DNA of 9,686 nucleotides from Gammaproteobacteria bacterium (GCA_029859555.1 JAOUCV010000057.1:1-9686), one strand, 5' to 3'. Numbered from the stretch's first letter, positions 1-6,162 are shown. Notes: generated by a model not told the origin, from the letters alone. Translations and numbers: made by a program.

Positions 1-1
1 T

Positions 2-637
2 CATGCACTGGCAGACACTTCGTGGACTGCCGCTCTTGAACAGACCGGTGACTACTCCGGTTTGCCACCTGCAATCATGCTGGATATAGATGAAACAGTG
101 CTGGACAACGGTCCCTACGAAGCGCGCATCATTAAAAAACTGGGCAGCTATTCCCCTGCTTCATTCGCCGAATGGTGTCAGCATGAGAATGCACCGCTGG
201 TGCCCGGCGTCAGAACATTTCTTGAATATGCGATTGCACAGAATGTTGCAGTTTTCTATTACAGTGCACGCAGGGAGAAACTGCGCGCATGCACAAGCCG
301 GAACATGCATGAGCTTGGCTTGCCGCTGCCAAATGATTCGCAGCTGCTGTTACACAATGATACAAGTAAATCTACATACCGGGAGATGATAGCAAAACAC
401 TACCGGATTTTATTACTGGTTGGAGACAACCTTGAAGATTTTGTTTCGGGGTCAAAGTCTGATCCTGTCAGTCGTCGTCAGCTGGCACTGGACCATGCGG
501 ATCAGTGGGGTCGTCAGTGGATTGTTTTACCGAATTCAATCTATGGCCACTGGGAGGCATCGATGTACAATTTCGATTATCGACTTCCCCGGGACGAGCA
601 ATTGCGACTCAAACTGCAACAATTACAGGAAAGATAA
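2..637 (+). CDS. HAD-superfamily class C acid phosphatase (lipoprotein e(P4)-like), 5'-truncated
   Basis: The reading frame is open from base 2, so the N-terminus, including any signal peptide or lipobox, lies outside the window. The TTG at base 62 sits inside conserved sequence and is not the start. HAD motif I, DIDETVLDN, begins at base 83; its first Asp is the expected nucleophile and its second the general acid/base. Motif II is probably the Ser in FYYSAR (about base 263), motif III the Lys of KST (about base 368), and motif IV is GDNLEDF (about base 422). The tail WGRQWIVLPNSIYGHWE is close to the PNPMYGSWE block typical of class C acid phosphatases and e(P4) 5'-nucleotidases. Such enzymes are secreted or lipid-anchored, Mg-dependent, and remove phosphate from nucleotides and small phosphoesters outside the cytoplasm. 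Family assignment is strong; the substrate is not determinable. It ends 131 bases before the next gene. Confidence 0.9.
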   Translation, partial: HALADTSWTAALEQTGDYSGLPPAIMLDIDETVLDNGPYEARIIKKLGSYSPASFAEWCQHENAPLVPGVRTFLEYAIAQNVAVFYYSARREKLRACTSRNMHELGLPLPNDSQLLLHNDTSKSTYREMIAKHYRILLLVGDNLEDFVSGSKSDPVSRRQLALDHADQWGRQWIVLPNSIYGHWEASMYNFDYRLPRDEQLRLKLQQLQER

Positions 638-689
638 ATATTCGCGGGTCAGCCGCGCTTGCACTCAGGCTGCAGGCTGGTCCTGCTGG

Positions 690-721
690 TTGCAGAAAGT
701 ATTACCCGGTTGTTGTATAGT
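690..721 (+). promoter_or_regulatory. Candidate promoter for the small-membrane-protein cluster
   Basis: TTGCAG at 690-695 is followed after 17 bases by TTGTAT at 713-718. A better -10-like hexamer, TATAGT (716-721), overlaps it but would sit 20 bases from the same -35. The position, about 50 bases ahead of the ribosome-binding site of the gene at 769, is suitable. Matches are partial, and the relatives YeaQ and YmgE in E. coli are stationary-phase/stress genes whose promoters need little -35 conservation, so this is only a candidate. Confidence 0.25.
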
Positions 722-768
722 TTTACTGCAGTTCATTACCATATACCCGACTCATCAAGGAGAGAATT

Positions 769-1020
769 ATGGATATTCAAACTATATTGATTATTGTAGC
801 AATTGGCGCCGTTGCCGGCTGGTTGGCCGGAGTCATCATGAGTGGCAGTGGTTTTGGTCTGCTGGGTGATATTGTTATTGGTATTATTGGTGCTGTAATC
901 GGTGGATTTCTGTTTGGTCTGCTGGGTCTCGCAGCTGTTGGTTTGATCGGACAGATCATCAGCGCAACCGTTGGCGCTGTTGTCCTGATCTTTGTTCTTA
1001 GATTATTGAAAAAGGCCTGA
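769..1020 (+). CDS. GlsB/YeaQ/YmgE-family small membrane protein (transglycosylase-associated protein family)
   Basis: This 83-residue protein is almost wholly hydrophobic. It has three predicted membrane segments: about residues 4-25 (with AGWLAG), 28-52 (glycine-spaced GLLGDIVIGIIGAVIGG) and 55-79, ending in a basic RLLKKA tail. Length, glycine spacing and the GWLAG / GDIVIGIIGAVIGG pattern match the YeaQ/YmgE/GlsB family. Those are inner-membrane proteins of poorly defined role, often induced by osmotic, acid or stationary-phase stress; the name transglycosylase-associated is historical. The ATG has a strong AAGGAGAG ribosome site at 757-764. It is the first gene of a compact + strand run, with 13 bases to the DUF883-type gene. 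FGLLG occurs twice, encoded by an exact 15-base direct repeat (853-867 and 913-927). Family confidence is high, function unknown. Confidence 0.9.
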   Translation: MDIQTILIIVAIGAVAGWLAGVIMSGSGFGLLGDIVIGIIGAVIGGFLFGLLGLAAVGLIGQIISATVGAVVLIFVLRLLKKA

Positions 1021-1033
1021 CAGGGAGTTCAAC

Positions 1034-1357
1034 GTGGAAACCAAAACAGATAGCGAAGAAATTGATGCCCTGAAGGGTGATATCAACAGGCTGCGTGAGG
1101 ATATTGCCAATCTTGCATCTGCCGTGATTGGCGCTGCCGGTGACACAGTGGATGATGCCAGCGACAAGGTGCGAGGCAAGGCCCGGGAAGCAGGAGATGA
1201 ATTCATAGGCAAGATGAATGAGGGTCTTGACCATGGCAAACAGTTCATGGATGACCTTGATGCCCGGGTAGCACGTAATCCTGTTGGCAGCGTCCTTGTT
1301 GCATTTGGCGTAGGACTGCTTATTGCAAAACTTCTTGGCAGTGGTGACAGAAGCTGA
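1034..1357 (+). CDS. DUF883/YqjD-ElaB-like tail-anchored membrane protein
   Basis: This 107-residue protein starts at GTG with an AGGGAG ribosome site at 1022-1027. Residues 1-80 are charged and helical (EEIDALKGDINRLREDIANL, then repeated Lys/Asp/Glu positions), suggesting an amphipathic or coiled-coil region. A single C-terminal hydrophobic segment follows (about 83-101, NPVGSVLVAFGVGLLIAKLL) and a short polar end. The Arg-Asn-Pro entry into a glycine-rich terminal helix is characteristic of DUF883 proteins. In E. coli, YqjD and ElaB are inner-membrane proteins of this type that associate with ribosomes in stationary phase and depend on RpoS. A ribosome-binding role here is inference from the family only. 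The stop TGA (1355-1357) overlaps the proposed CTG start of the following gene. Confidence 0.85.
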   Translation: METKTDSEEIDALKGDINRLREDIANLASAVIGAAGDTVDDASDKVRGKAREAGDEFIGKMNEGLDHGKQFMDDLDARVARNPVGSVLVAFGVGLLIAKLLGSGDRS

Positions 1358-1629
1358 ACAACCTGGCTGATTTTGTTATTGCGGTATTTGACCTGCTCGA
1401 GTCGGAAGGCCGTGTATTACGTACGGCCGTCATGCGTTCCGGTATAGGCCTGGGACTGATTGCAATTGCCGCACTACTGGCCCTGGCCGCTTTTGGTCTG
1501 TTTATTTTTGGTGCCTACCAGTTTCTCACGACAGTTATTGATCCTGCGGTTGCCACTTTTATAACGGGCGGCCTGACTTTTATATTTTCACTGGTGATAT
1601 TGTGGATCGGAATTCGACTGAGCCGTTAA
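1354..1629 (+). CDS. YqjE/DUF1469 (phage-holin-like) small membrane protein, probable CTG start
   Basis: The first conventional start in this frame is ATG 1432 (65 residues), but the frame is open from 1348. The upstream codons encode NNLADFVIAVFDLLESEGRV, an acidic amphipathic helix of the sort that precedes the membrane hairpin in this family. No ATG, GTG or TTG lies between the in-frame stop (1345-1347) and 1432. CTG at 1354 gives 91 residues, overlaps the preceding TGA as CTGA, and has GGTGA at 1343-1347 six bases upstream, so it is the preferred start. Two transmembrane segments follow (about residues 30-53 and 60-86), with a basic C-terminal end RLSR. The holin label is inherited from profile names; relatives such as YqjE are chromosomal envelope proteins and nothing indicates phage lysis. 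Neighbour order DUF883 then DUF1469 mirrors yqjD-yqjE in E. coli. If the CTG is not used, the gene is 1432-1629. Confidence 0.75.
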   Translation: MNNLADFVIAVFDLLESEGRVLRTAVMRSGIGLGLIAIAALLALAAFGLFIFGAYQFLTTVIDPAVATFITGGLTFIFSLVILWIGIRLSR

Positions 1630-1820
1630 GTCCGGAAGCAGCCAGGGCGCAGCTGCGAAGTATTGCCGGGAGTATGGGTCCGGTTTCCTGGATTCGGGAA
1701 AAACCGCGCGAGTCCATAGGCATGGCTCTGATTGCCGGTTTGCTGGCTGGAAAAACATCAAAACCAAATGAAATACTGGCAAACACGCTCGTCAGCCTGC
1801 TTGTCAAGATGCCGCGCTGA
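1602..1820 (+). CDS. Hypothetical 72-residue single-span membrane protein, last gene of the cluster
   Basis: The frame opens at GTG 1602, 28 bases inside the preceding gene, with GGTGA (1593-1597) four bases upstream, so the start is only moderately supported. Residues 1-25 are polar (EPLSPEAARAQLRSIAGSMG). Residues about 37-50 (ESIGMALIAGLLAG) form a short glycine/alanine-rich hydrophobic stretch preceded by REKP. A second weakly hydrophobic helix (ILANTLVSLLVKM) ends the protein. The basic residue-Pro then glycine-rich helix layout resembles the C-terminal anchor of DUF883/DUF3618 proteins, including the one encoded at 1034, but I do not recognise the family with confidence. Overlap with the YqjE-like gene suggests translational coupling and a role with the same membrane proteins. 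The 95 bases after it, up to the convergent gltS, show no convincing intrinsic terminator. Confidence 0.65.
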   Translation: MDRNSTEPLSPEAARAQLRSIAGSMGPVSWIREKPRESIGMALIAGLLAGKTSKPNEILANTLVSLLVKMPR

Positions 1821-1915
1821 GATTGTTGACCTGACTACCGGGTATTGCTGCCCGCACTGCTATGGCGTGCTTAAGCCCTGCTGATTGATGCTGCTAACAG
1901 GGTCACAACTGCATA

Positions 1916-3115
1916 CTAGGATAAAAAAGTCAGAAATAATTTAATAACGACTGAATTTGAAAGATCCACAAAGAAAGCCCCGATCAGCGGAATAATAATA
2001 AACGCAAGCGGTGCTGCCCCATAATGTTTGGTGACGGCTGCCATGTTGGCAATCGCTGTGGGCGTCGCACCCAGCGACAGCCCGGTAAAGCCGGATGAAA
2101 TCACCGCCGCTTCGTAGTTGCTGCCCATTATCCGAAAAACGATAAATACCACATAGCTAATCAATATGACGAGCTGGGCCAGCATGACAAGCATGATGGG
2201 GATAATAAAGTCCGTTATCGTCCACAGACGCAAACTCATGAGCGATATAGCGAGAAACAGCCCCAGGCTCAGTTCGGATACCAGTGACAAGGTTGGTGTG
2301 CCGGCGGGACATTCAAGTTTTGGCAGGATCAGTGGAATGATGTTGGTCAATACAATCCCGGAGAACAGGCAGGCAACAAATAACGGTAATTTAAATCCAA
2401 TCATATCCAGTAACAGATTCAACTCAATACCGATTCCAATCGCTATGGCAATAGTCAGCATGGACATCAGCATATGGTCAACACCGATTTGTTCTTCCTG
2501 CTGTTCATATTTAAAGCCAACCTCAATCGCTTCGTCGCTGGTAGCCTCAAGCTTGTTACGCTCGATCAGGAACCGTGCAATTGGTCCGCCGAGAATACCA
2601 CCAAGAATAAGGCCAAAGGTTGCGAAGGTGATGCCTATTTCCATGGCGCTGGCGATACCATAGTCACTGGTAAATACGGGTGCCCAGGCAATCGTGGTGC
2701 CATGCCCGCCACTCAGCGATACAGACCCGCCAAGCAGCCCCTTTACGGGCGTAATTCCCTGGGCTATCACGACAAGAACCCCTACCGCGTTCTGTATAAA
2801 CAAATATGTAATTACCACCAGCAGCAGGATAAACAGGCTTTTCCCGCCGGCTATCAAGGTACTGATGCGCGTGGATAATCCGATAGTGGTAAAAAAAATC
2901 AGTAACAGCGCATCCCTTATCTGCAGGGCAAATTCAAAGGTGATATCAAAGAGCAGATGCCCCAGTGTAAACAACAGTGCGGCAAGCAAACCGCCGGTTA
3001 TCGGTTCCGGAATGTTGTTCTCTCGCAAAAATGCGATTCTCAGGGTCAGCCACTTGCCGGCAAACAGGACAAGAATAGCCAGGATCAGGGTCTGTCTTGC
3101 ATCTACATCAATCAC
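1916..3115 (-). CDS. gltS: Sodium/glutamate symporter GltS
   Basis: This is a 399-residue inner-membrane protein, matching the roughly 400 residues of E. coli GltS. It is hydrophobic throughout, with two homologous halves around a polar central loop (residues about 185-212). Family blocks are clear: IPEPITGGLLAALL (35-48), TTIGLSTRI (76-84), the re-entrant-loop signature SLSGGHGTTIAW (133-144), TFGLILGGILGGPIAR (166-181), then in the second half LSLGATPTAIANM (346-358) and the terminal GAFFVDLSNSVVIKLFL (379-395). Both glycine-rich loops that line the translocation path in this family are present. GltS couples glutamate uptake to sodium entry. The start is GTG at 3115 with an AGAGG-type ribosome site about 8 bases upstream. 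A small CCCG-loop-CGGG hairpin lies just before that site (3132-3143). It is the third gene of the leftward porin-glutaminase-symporter run, 102 bases after glsA. Confidence 0.96.
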   Translation of the reverse strand: MIDVDARQTLILAILVLFAGKWLTLRIAFLRENNIPEPITGGLLAALLFTLGHLLFDITFEFALQIRDALLLIFFTTIGLSTRISTLIAGGKSLFILLLVVITYLFIQNAVGVLVVIAQGITPVKGLLGGSVSLSGGHGTTIAWAPVFTSDYGIASAMEIGITFATFGLILGGILGGPIARFLIERNKLEATSDEAIEVGFKYEQQEEQIGVDHMLMSMLTIAIAIGIGIELNLLLDMIGFKLPLFVACLFSGIVLTNIIPLILPKLECPAGTPTLSLVSELSLGLFLAISLMSLRLWTITDFIIPIMLVMLAQLVILISYVVFIVFRIMGSNYEAAVISSGFTGLSLGATPTAIANMAAVTKHYGAAPLAFIIIPLIGAFFVDLSNSVVIKLFLTFLS

Positions 3116-3217
3116 ACTGCCAGCCTCTTCACCCGTTGACGGGATGCGTTTATGGCCTCACGTGACCAGCTGCCTGCGCAGATCATGCAATTAAAAACCG
3201 CTATAAAACGCTAGACA

Positions 3218-4231
3218 TTATTTAGGTGCAGGATCGTAAGGATTTCCACCCAGGGCATTCGCGATATCAGCAATAGCCCTTTGTGCACGGATGCTGTTAC
3301 CGGCTGCATCAAGCGGTGGTGAGATAGCAGCTATACCGAATTTTCCTGGTGAAACAGCAAGGATTCCGCCGCCAACGCCACTCTTGGCAGGAAGCCCGGT
3401 TTTGTATAGCCACTGCCCGGAATCGTCGTACAAGCCGGCTGTCGCCATAACGGCGAGAATTTCAGGAATGATCTCATGACTGACGACGGTCTTGCCGGTG
3501 ACCGGGTTTTTTCCACCATTGGCCAGTGTTGCTGCCATGGTGGCAAGGTCTTTGGCATTAACGCCCACGGAACATTGACGGGTATAAATATCAGTTGCTT
3601 CAATAGGTGCTTTCTCAATACGCCCATAGGCGTACATCAACATGGCGAGTGCCTGGTTACGCTGGTTCGTGGCCGCCTCTGAGGTGTAGATATCCTCCAT
3701 TACTGTCAACTTGCGCCCGGCAAAATCATCGTAGGTATCGATAATGTTCTTCCATATCTCCTTTTCGCTGCTACCCTTGACCATGCTGGTTGTCGCAATC
3801 GCTCCGGGATTGACCATCGGATTCATCTCCTGCCCCTGGTACTGCTCAATGGCGACGATGGAATTGAATACCTGGCCCGTTGCATCCACACCCATATTTT
3901 CTGTAATGACTTCGGTACCGGAATCCTCCATGACCCGGGCCATGGTGAAGACCTTTGAGATAGACTGAATGGACACCTCGGATGCGACATCACCTGCACT
4001 GTATATCTTCCCGTCTGTAGTAATAACGACAATGCCGAAGAGATTCGAGTCGACTTTTGCCAGCGCCGGGATATAGTCTGCATTGGCGCCCTCATCCAGA
4101 TCCTTGTATTTTTCGTACGCAGCCTTGACCACGGCATCCACGTCAATGGCATGTGCCTGGGTGAACAGGCCGGTCACGATGAAGCCTGCAACCAGCATCT
4201 TGCCAATAATGAACTTTTTACATGACATCAT
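3218..4231 (-). CDS. glsA: Glutaminase A with an N-terminal export signal (periplasmic glutaminase)
   Basis: This 337-residue protein hydrolyses L-glutamine to glutamate and ammonia. It belongs to the serine-dependent, beta-lactamase-like glutaminase family. Key blocks are DYIPALA (52-58); SIQSISK (87-93) containing the catalytic Ser90-x-x-Lys93; FNS (122-124); MNPMVNPGA (136-144); RNQALA (191-196); the Tyr-containing YTRQCSVG (216-223); and GLPAKSGVGGGI (279-290), so the active site looks complete. Unlike the E. coli and B. subtilis enzymes, it begins with a basic n-region (KKFIIGK), a hydrophobic core (MLVAGFIVTGLF) and an Ala-His-Ala site, predicting cleavage after residue 28. No lipobox cysteine is present at the site, so a soluble periplasmic enzyme is inferred. 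AAGGAGA lies six bases before ATG 4231; the adjacent ATG 4228 is also possible. It is 57 bases after the porin gene, consistent with cotranscription. Confidence 0.95.
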   Translation of the reverse strand: MMSCKKFIIGKMLVAGFIVTGLFTQAHAIDVDAVVKAAYEKYKDLDEGANADYIPALAKVDSNLFGIVVITTDGKIYSAGDVASEVSIQSISKVFTMARVMEDSGTEVITENMGVDATGQVFNSIVAIEQYQGQEMNPMVNPGAIATTSMVKGSSEKEIWKNIIDTYDDFAGRKLTVMEDIYTSEAATNQRNQALAMLMYAYGRIEKAPIEATDIYTRQCSVGVNAKDLATMAATLANGGKNPVTGKTVVSHEIIPEILAVMATAGLYDDSGQWLYKTGLPAKSGVGGGILAVSPGKFGIAAISPPLDAAGNSIRAQRAIADIANALGGNPYDPAPK

Positions 4232-4288
4232 ATTTTTCTCCTTGTTTGTCTATAAATCCGGAAGATCGCTGATTGATTTTCTATCGGC

Positions 4289-5614
4289 CTAGAACTTAAA
4301 GCCGCCAATCAGCCGCAGTGCCCATACCCTTTTTTCGTGGTCCGTATCATGGTACTCAAAAGTACCGGTAAAATAGCCTGAATTCATAAATTGACTCTTG
4401 AGTTGCACGCCATATAACTTCATATACGACTGTGGTCGACCATCAGAACTGATGGAATTACTGTCATCAAGGTCAAAATAGGTAAAGCGTGTATTGAAGG
4501 TGAGATTGCTGGAAAAGCTGTAACTGCCCTGCAACTTGTAGGACTCTGCGTTTTGCAAAGAACCTGCCTCAAAGAAATGAAAGATCATGCCATTGGCAAA
4601 ATAGGGGTAACCACCCCAGGCACCCAGTGTGTCTCCCTGGCCTTTTCCATCCGAGTATTTGGATGCACCGGTCGCTACCGAAAATCCATTGTTGAAGGCA
4701 GCATCGTATTTAAGTGAATACAGGTTGTAATTAATCGAGGTGCTGCTGTCTTCAAGGTCACCCACATCTGAAAAATTAATGAACTGTGCGCCTGCATCAT
4801 AACTGAAGTTTGAGGTGCTGCTGGTGTAGTTATACTGGGAAAAAACAATATTGTAGAGGTCTTCTGCATAGTACTCCCAGAGCTGGGCGCGATGCAGGCC
4901 ATTGCTGAAGTCCAGGGCAGCGTAGTAAACACCCGAATCATCAGCCTCGTTTTTGTTTACCTGCGGGACAAAACTGGCATCTGACATGGAATGAAACTCT
5001 GTGCCGTTATCGCCACTATCCCAGACACCGGCCATTTTGTGAAAATAACCTGCATGCAGATCGGTCTGGTACCTGGATTTATATCTATACGCAGCAACCT
5101 CAAAACTGTTCGACAACATGTAGTAGTCATCATGTTCGATCATTGGTGTAAATATTTCATTGCGACCTATCAGCGCATGGTGCTGATCGTTCTCATACTC
5201 GACATACAGTTCCTGCAGAATAGCAAAGGACTCGTTTTCCCCGGGGTCAAAAACAAAGTTTCTGCTTTGCTTGTCGTGGTCATTCAGGCCGAAATCAGTT
5301 GCTGCCGCGCCGGTAATTTTTACCCTGAAGTTATTGTATGACGGTGTCTCAATCGACAGCTTTGGCATAATGTAGAAGCCATGAGAGTCTTTATGACCCT
5401 TGTTGATATCCGGCTTCCCCTTTGGATTATCGTAGTCATACTGCACCCAGCCTGCGCGCTCATCCCCGGAGATGGTGAAGCCATTGAAGTCATAGGCAAA
5501 CGCACTGCGCGCTTGCACGCATAGCAGCGCGGCAACGAACAGGGAGAATATCAGTGGATAACCATTGCCGGACTGACGAATAAATGACGAATAGTGCATA
5601 AAAATATCTTTCAT
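4289..5614 (-). CDS. OprD-family outer-membrane porin
   Basis: This protein has 441 residues from ATG 5614. The frame extends to a GTG at 5656, but 5614 is preferred because GGGAGAG stands about nine bases ahead of it and it gives a cleaner leader; ATG 5599 is a further alternative. A long signal peptide (hydrophobic PLIFSLFVAALLCV, then ARSAFA) predicts cleavage after residue 40. The mature part has alternating polar/aromatic strands with Asp- and Asn-rich loops. It contains OprD-like blocks: LIGRNEIFTPMIEHDDYYML (residues about 148-167), GYFHKMAGVWD (about 189-199), LWEYYAEDLYNIVFSQYNY (about 245-263) and LGAWGGYPYF (about 330-339). It ends in Phe (GGFKF), the usual outer-membrane assembly signal. 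OprD-type porins pass amino acids, small carboxylates and peptides; the substrate here is not readable from sequence. The glutaminase and glutamate symporter downstream suggest glutamine and/or glutamate. Confidence 0.88.
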   Translation of the reverse strand: MKDIFMHYSSFIRQSGNGYPLIFSLFVAALLCVQARSAFAYDFNGFTISGDERAGWVQYDYDNPKGKPDINKGHKDSHGFYIMPKLSIETPSYNNFRVKITGAAATDFGLNDHDKQSRNFVFDPGENESFAILQELYVEYENDQHHALIGRNEIFTPMIEHDDYYMLSNSFEVAAYRYKSRYQTDLHAGYFHKMAGVWDSGDNGTEFHSMSDASFVPQVNKNEADDSGVYYAALDFSNGLHRAQLWEYYAEDLYNIVFSQYNYTSSTSNFSYDAGAQFINFSDVGDLEDSSTSINYNLYSLKYDAAFNNGFSVATGASKYSDGKGQGDTLGAWGGYPYFANGMIFHFFEAGSLQNAESYKLQGSYSFSSNLTFNTRFTYFDLDDSNSISSDGRPQSYMKLYGVQLKSQFMNSGYFTGTFEYHDTDHEKRVWALRLIGGFKF

Positions 5615-5690
5615 CAAAGGTGCTCTCCCATTTGCGTGCGTCACGCCAACTTTCACTGTTATTCAATATACGCTTGTAACTCAAGTACGG

Positions 5691-5719
5691 AGCATACATC
5701 TCACTGATAATTCAGGCAA
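5691..5719 (-). promoter_or_regulatory. Candidate promoter of the porin-glsA-gltS run
   Basis: Read on the minus strand, TTGCCT (5714-5719) and TATGCT (5691-5696) are separated by exactly 17 bases; each hexamer matches 4 of 6 consensus positions. The site lies about 77 bases upstream of the chosen porin start, leaving room for a leader with the ribosome site. No stronger pair was found in this gap. The support is only hexamer resemblance and position. Confidence 0.3.
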
Positions 5720-5790
5720 TCCTGCTTTATCAACCAGTTTTCCTCCAATTGAGCGTGCATGGCAGCACATGAGTGATACTGTACGCGGCA

Positions 5791-5821
5791 GAAACAAAAC
5801 CTTGCGATTTACCACCGCAAG
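5791..5821 (-). terminator. Terminator-like hairpin on the minus strand upstream of the porin
   Basis: On the minus strand a perfect 6-base-pair stem, CTTGCG/CGCAAG (5816-5821 with 5801-5806, nine-base loop), is followed at once by GTTTTGTTT. This is the shape of a weak intrinsic terminator. No minus-strand gene was found between it and htpX, so what it would terminate is unclear. It could insulate the porin operon, act as a leader attenuator if transcription begins further right, or be chance. Confidence 0.3.
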
Positions 5822-5887
5822 TAGCCTGGGGCTGATCACGGCTTCAGGTTATTATGGTGACTACATTCACTGCGGAGGCACTATCAC

Positions 5888-6010
5888 ATGGGCACCATCA
5901 TAACCTTGCTGATCGGCATGTTCATTGGCTGGAATCTGCCACAACCGGACTGGGCGCGTAGAATGCAGGACAAGGTTATGGACCTGCTGAATTCAACAGT
6001 CAGAAAGTAA
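5888..6010 (+). CDS. 40-residue single-span membrane protein (small ORF)
   Basis: ATG 5888 opens a 40-codon frame ending in TAA. A full GGAGG ribosome site stands at 5874-5878, nine bases before the start. The peptide begins with a hydrophobic helix containing glycines (MGTIITLLIGMFIGW), passes a turn NLPQPDW, and ends with an amphipathic basic helix (ARRMQDKVMDLLNSTVRK). This is a classic design for a small inner-membrane protein with one span and a surface-lying C-terminal helix. Good start context, a coherent protein pattern and the otherwise empty flanks argue for a real gene. I do not assign a family or function. A 5-base-pair hairpin AACTG/CAGTT (6009-6022) overlaps the stop codon but has no T-run. 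The gene reads towards htpX, 214 bases away, so separate transcription is likely. Confidence 0.7.
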   Translation: MGTIITLLIGMFIGWNLPQPDWARRMQDKVMDLLNSTVRK

Positions 6011-6124
6011 CTGTCATCAGTTGACTATTACGTATGCAGACTACGGAAACAGCGGCCATCCCCAAGTACAGATCGATAGCGTAACCCCAGTGACATTTTA
6101 TATTATCAAGTCCAATTGTGGTTA

Positions 6125-6152
6125 TTAACATCGGGAGAATGAAAAATATGCT
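6125..6152 (+). promoter_or_regulatory. Candidate htpX promoter
   Basis: TTAACA (6125-6130, 5 of 6 matches to TTGACA) is followed after 16 bases by TATGCT (6147-6152, 4 of 6). Transcription would begin near 6159, giving a leader of about 65 bases before the htpX ATG. It is a plausible housekeeping-type promoter. CCCATATT at 6155-6162 faintly resembles a heat-shock sigma-32 -10 element, but no correctly spaced CTTGAA partner is present. Confidence 0.3.
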
Positions 6153-6162
6153 TACCCATATT

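Noticed and set aside
62..64. TTG as the start of the acid phosphatase
   Set aside because: The frame is open back to base 2 and the catalytic motif would lie only seven residues in, leaving no N-terminal region or signal peptide.
671..687. GCAGG-CTGGT-CCTGC hairpin as a terminator after the acid phosphatase
   Set aside because: Five-base-pair stem without a T-tract on the + strand.
1354..1629. Phage holin / prophage remnant
   Set aside because: The similarity is to chromosomal YqjE-type proteins; there is no endolysin, integrase, att repeat or other phage gene nearby.
1876..1902. CCCTG...CAGGG inverted repeat as a terminator between the convergent small-protein cluster and gltS
   Set aside because: The stem is only 5 base pairs with a 17-base loop, and neither strand has a following T-run.
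2166..2663. 165-codon + strand frame opposite gltS
   Set aside because: It is antisense to a clearly recognised GltS and its translation shows no domain-like pattern, so it is a shadow frame.
6155..6162. Sigma-32 heat-shock promoter for htpX based on CCCATATT
   Set aside because: No CTTGAA-type -35 at the required 13-15 base spacing; the nearest TGAAA is about ten bases away.
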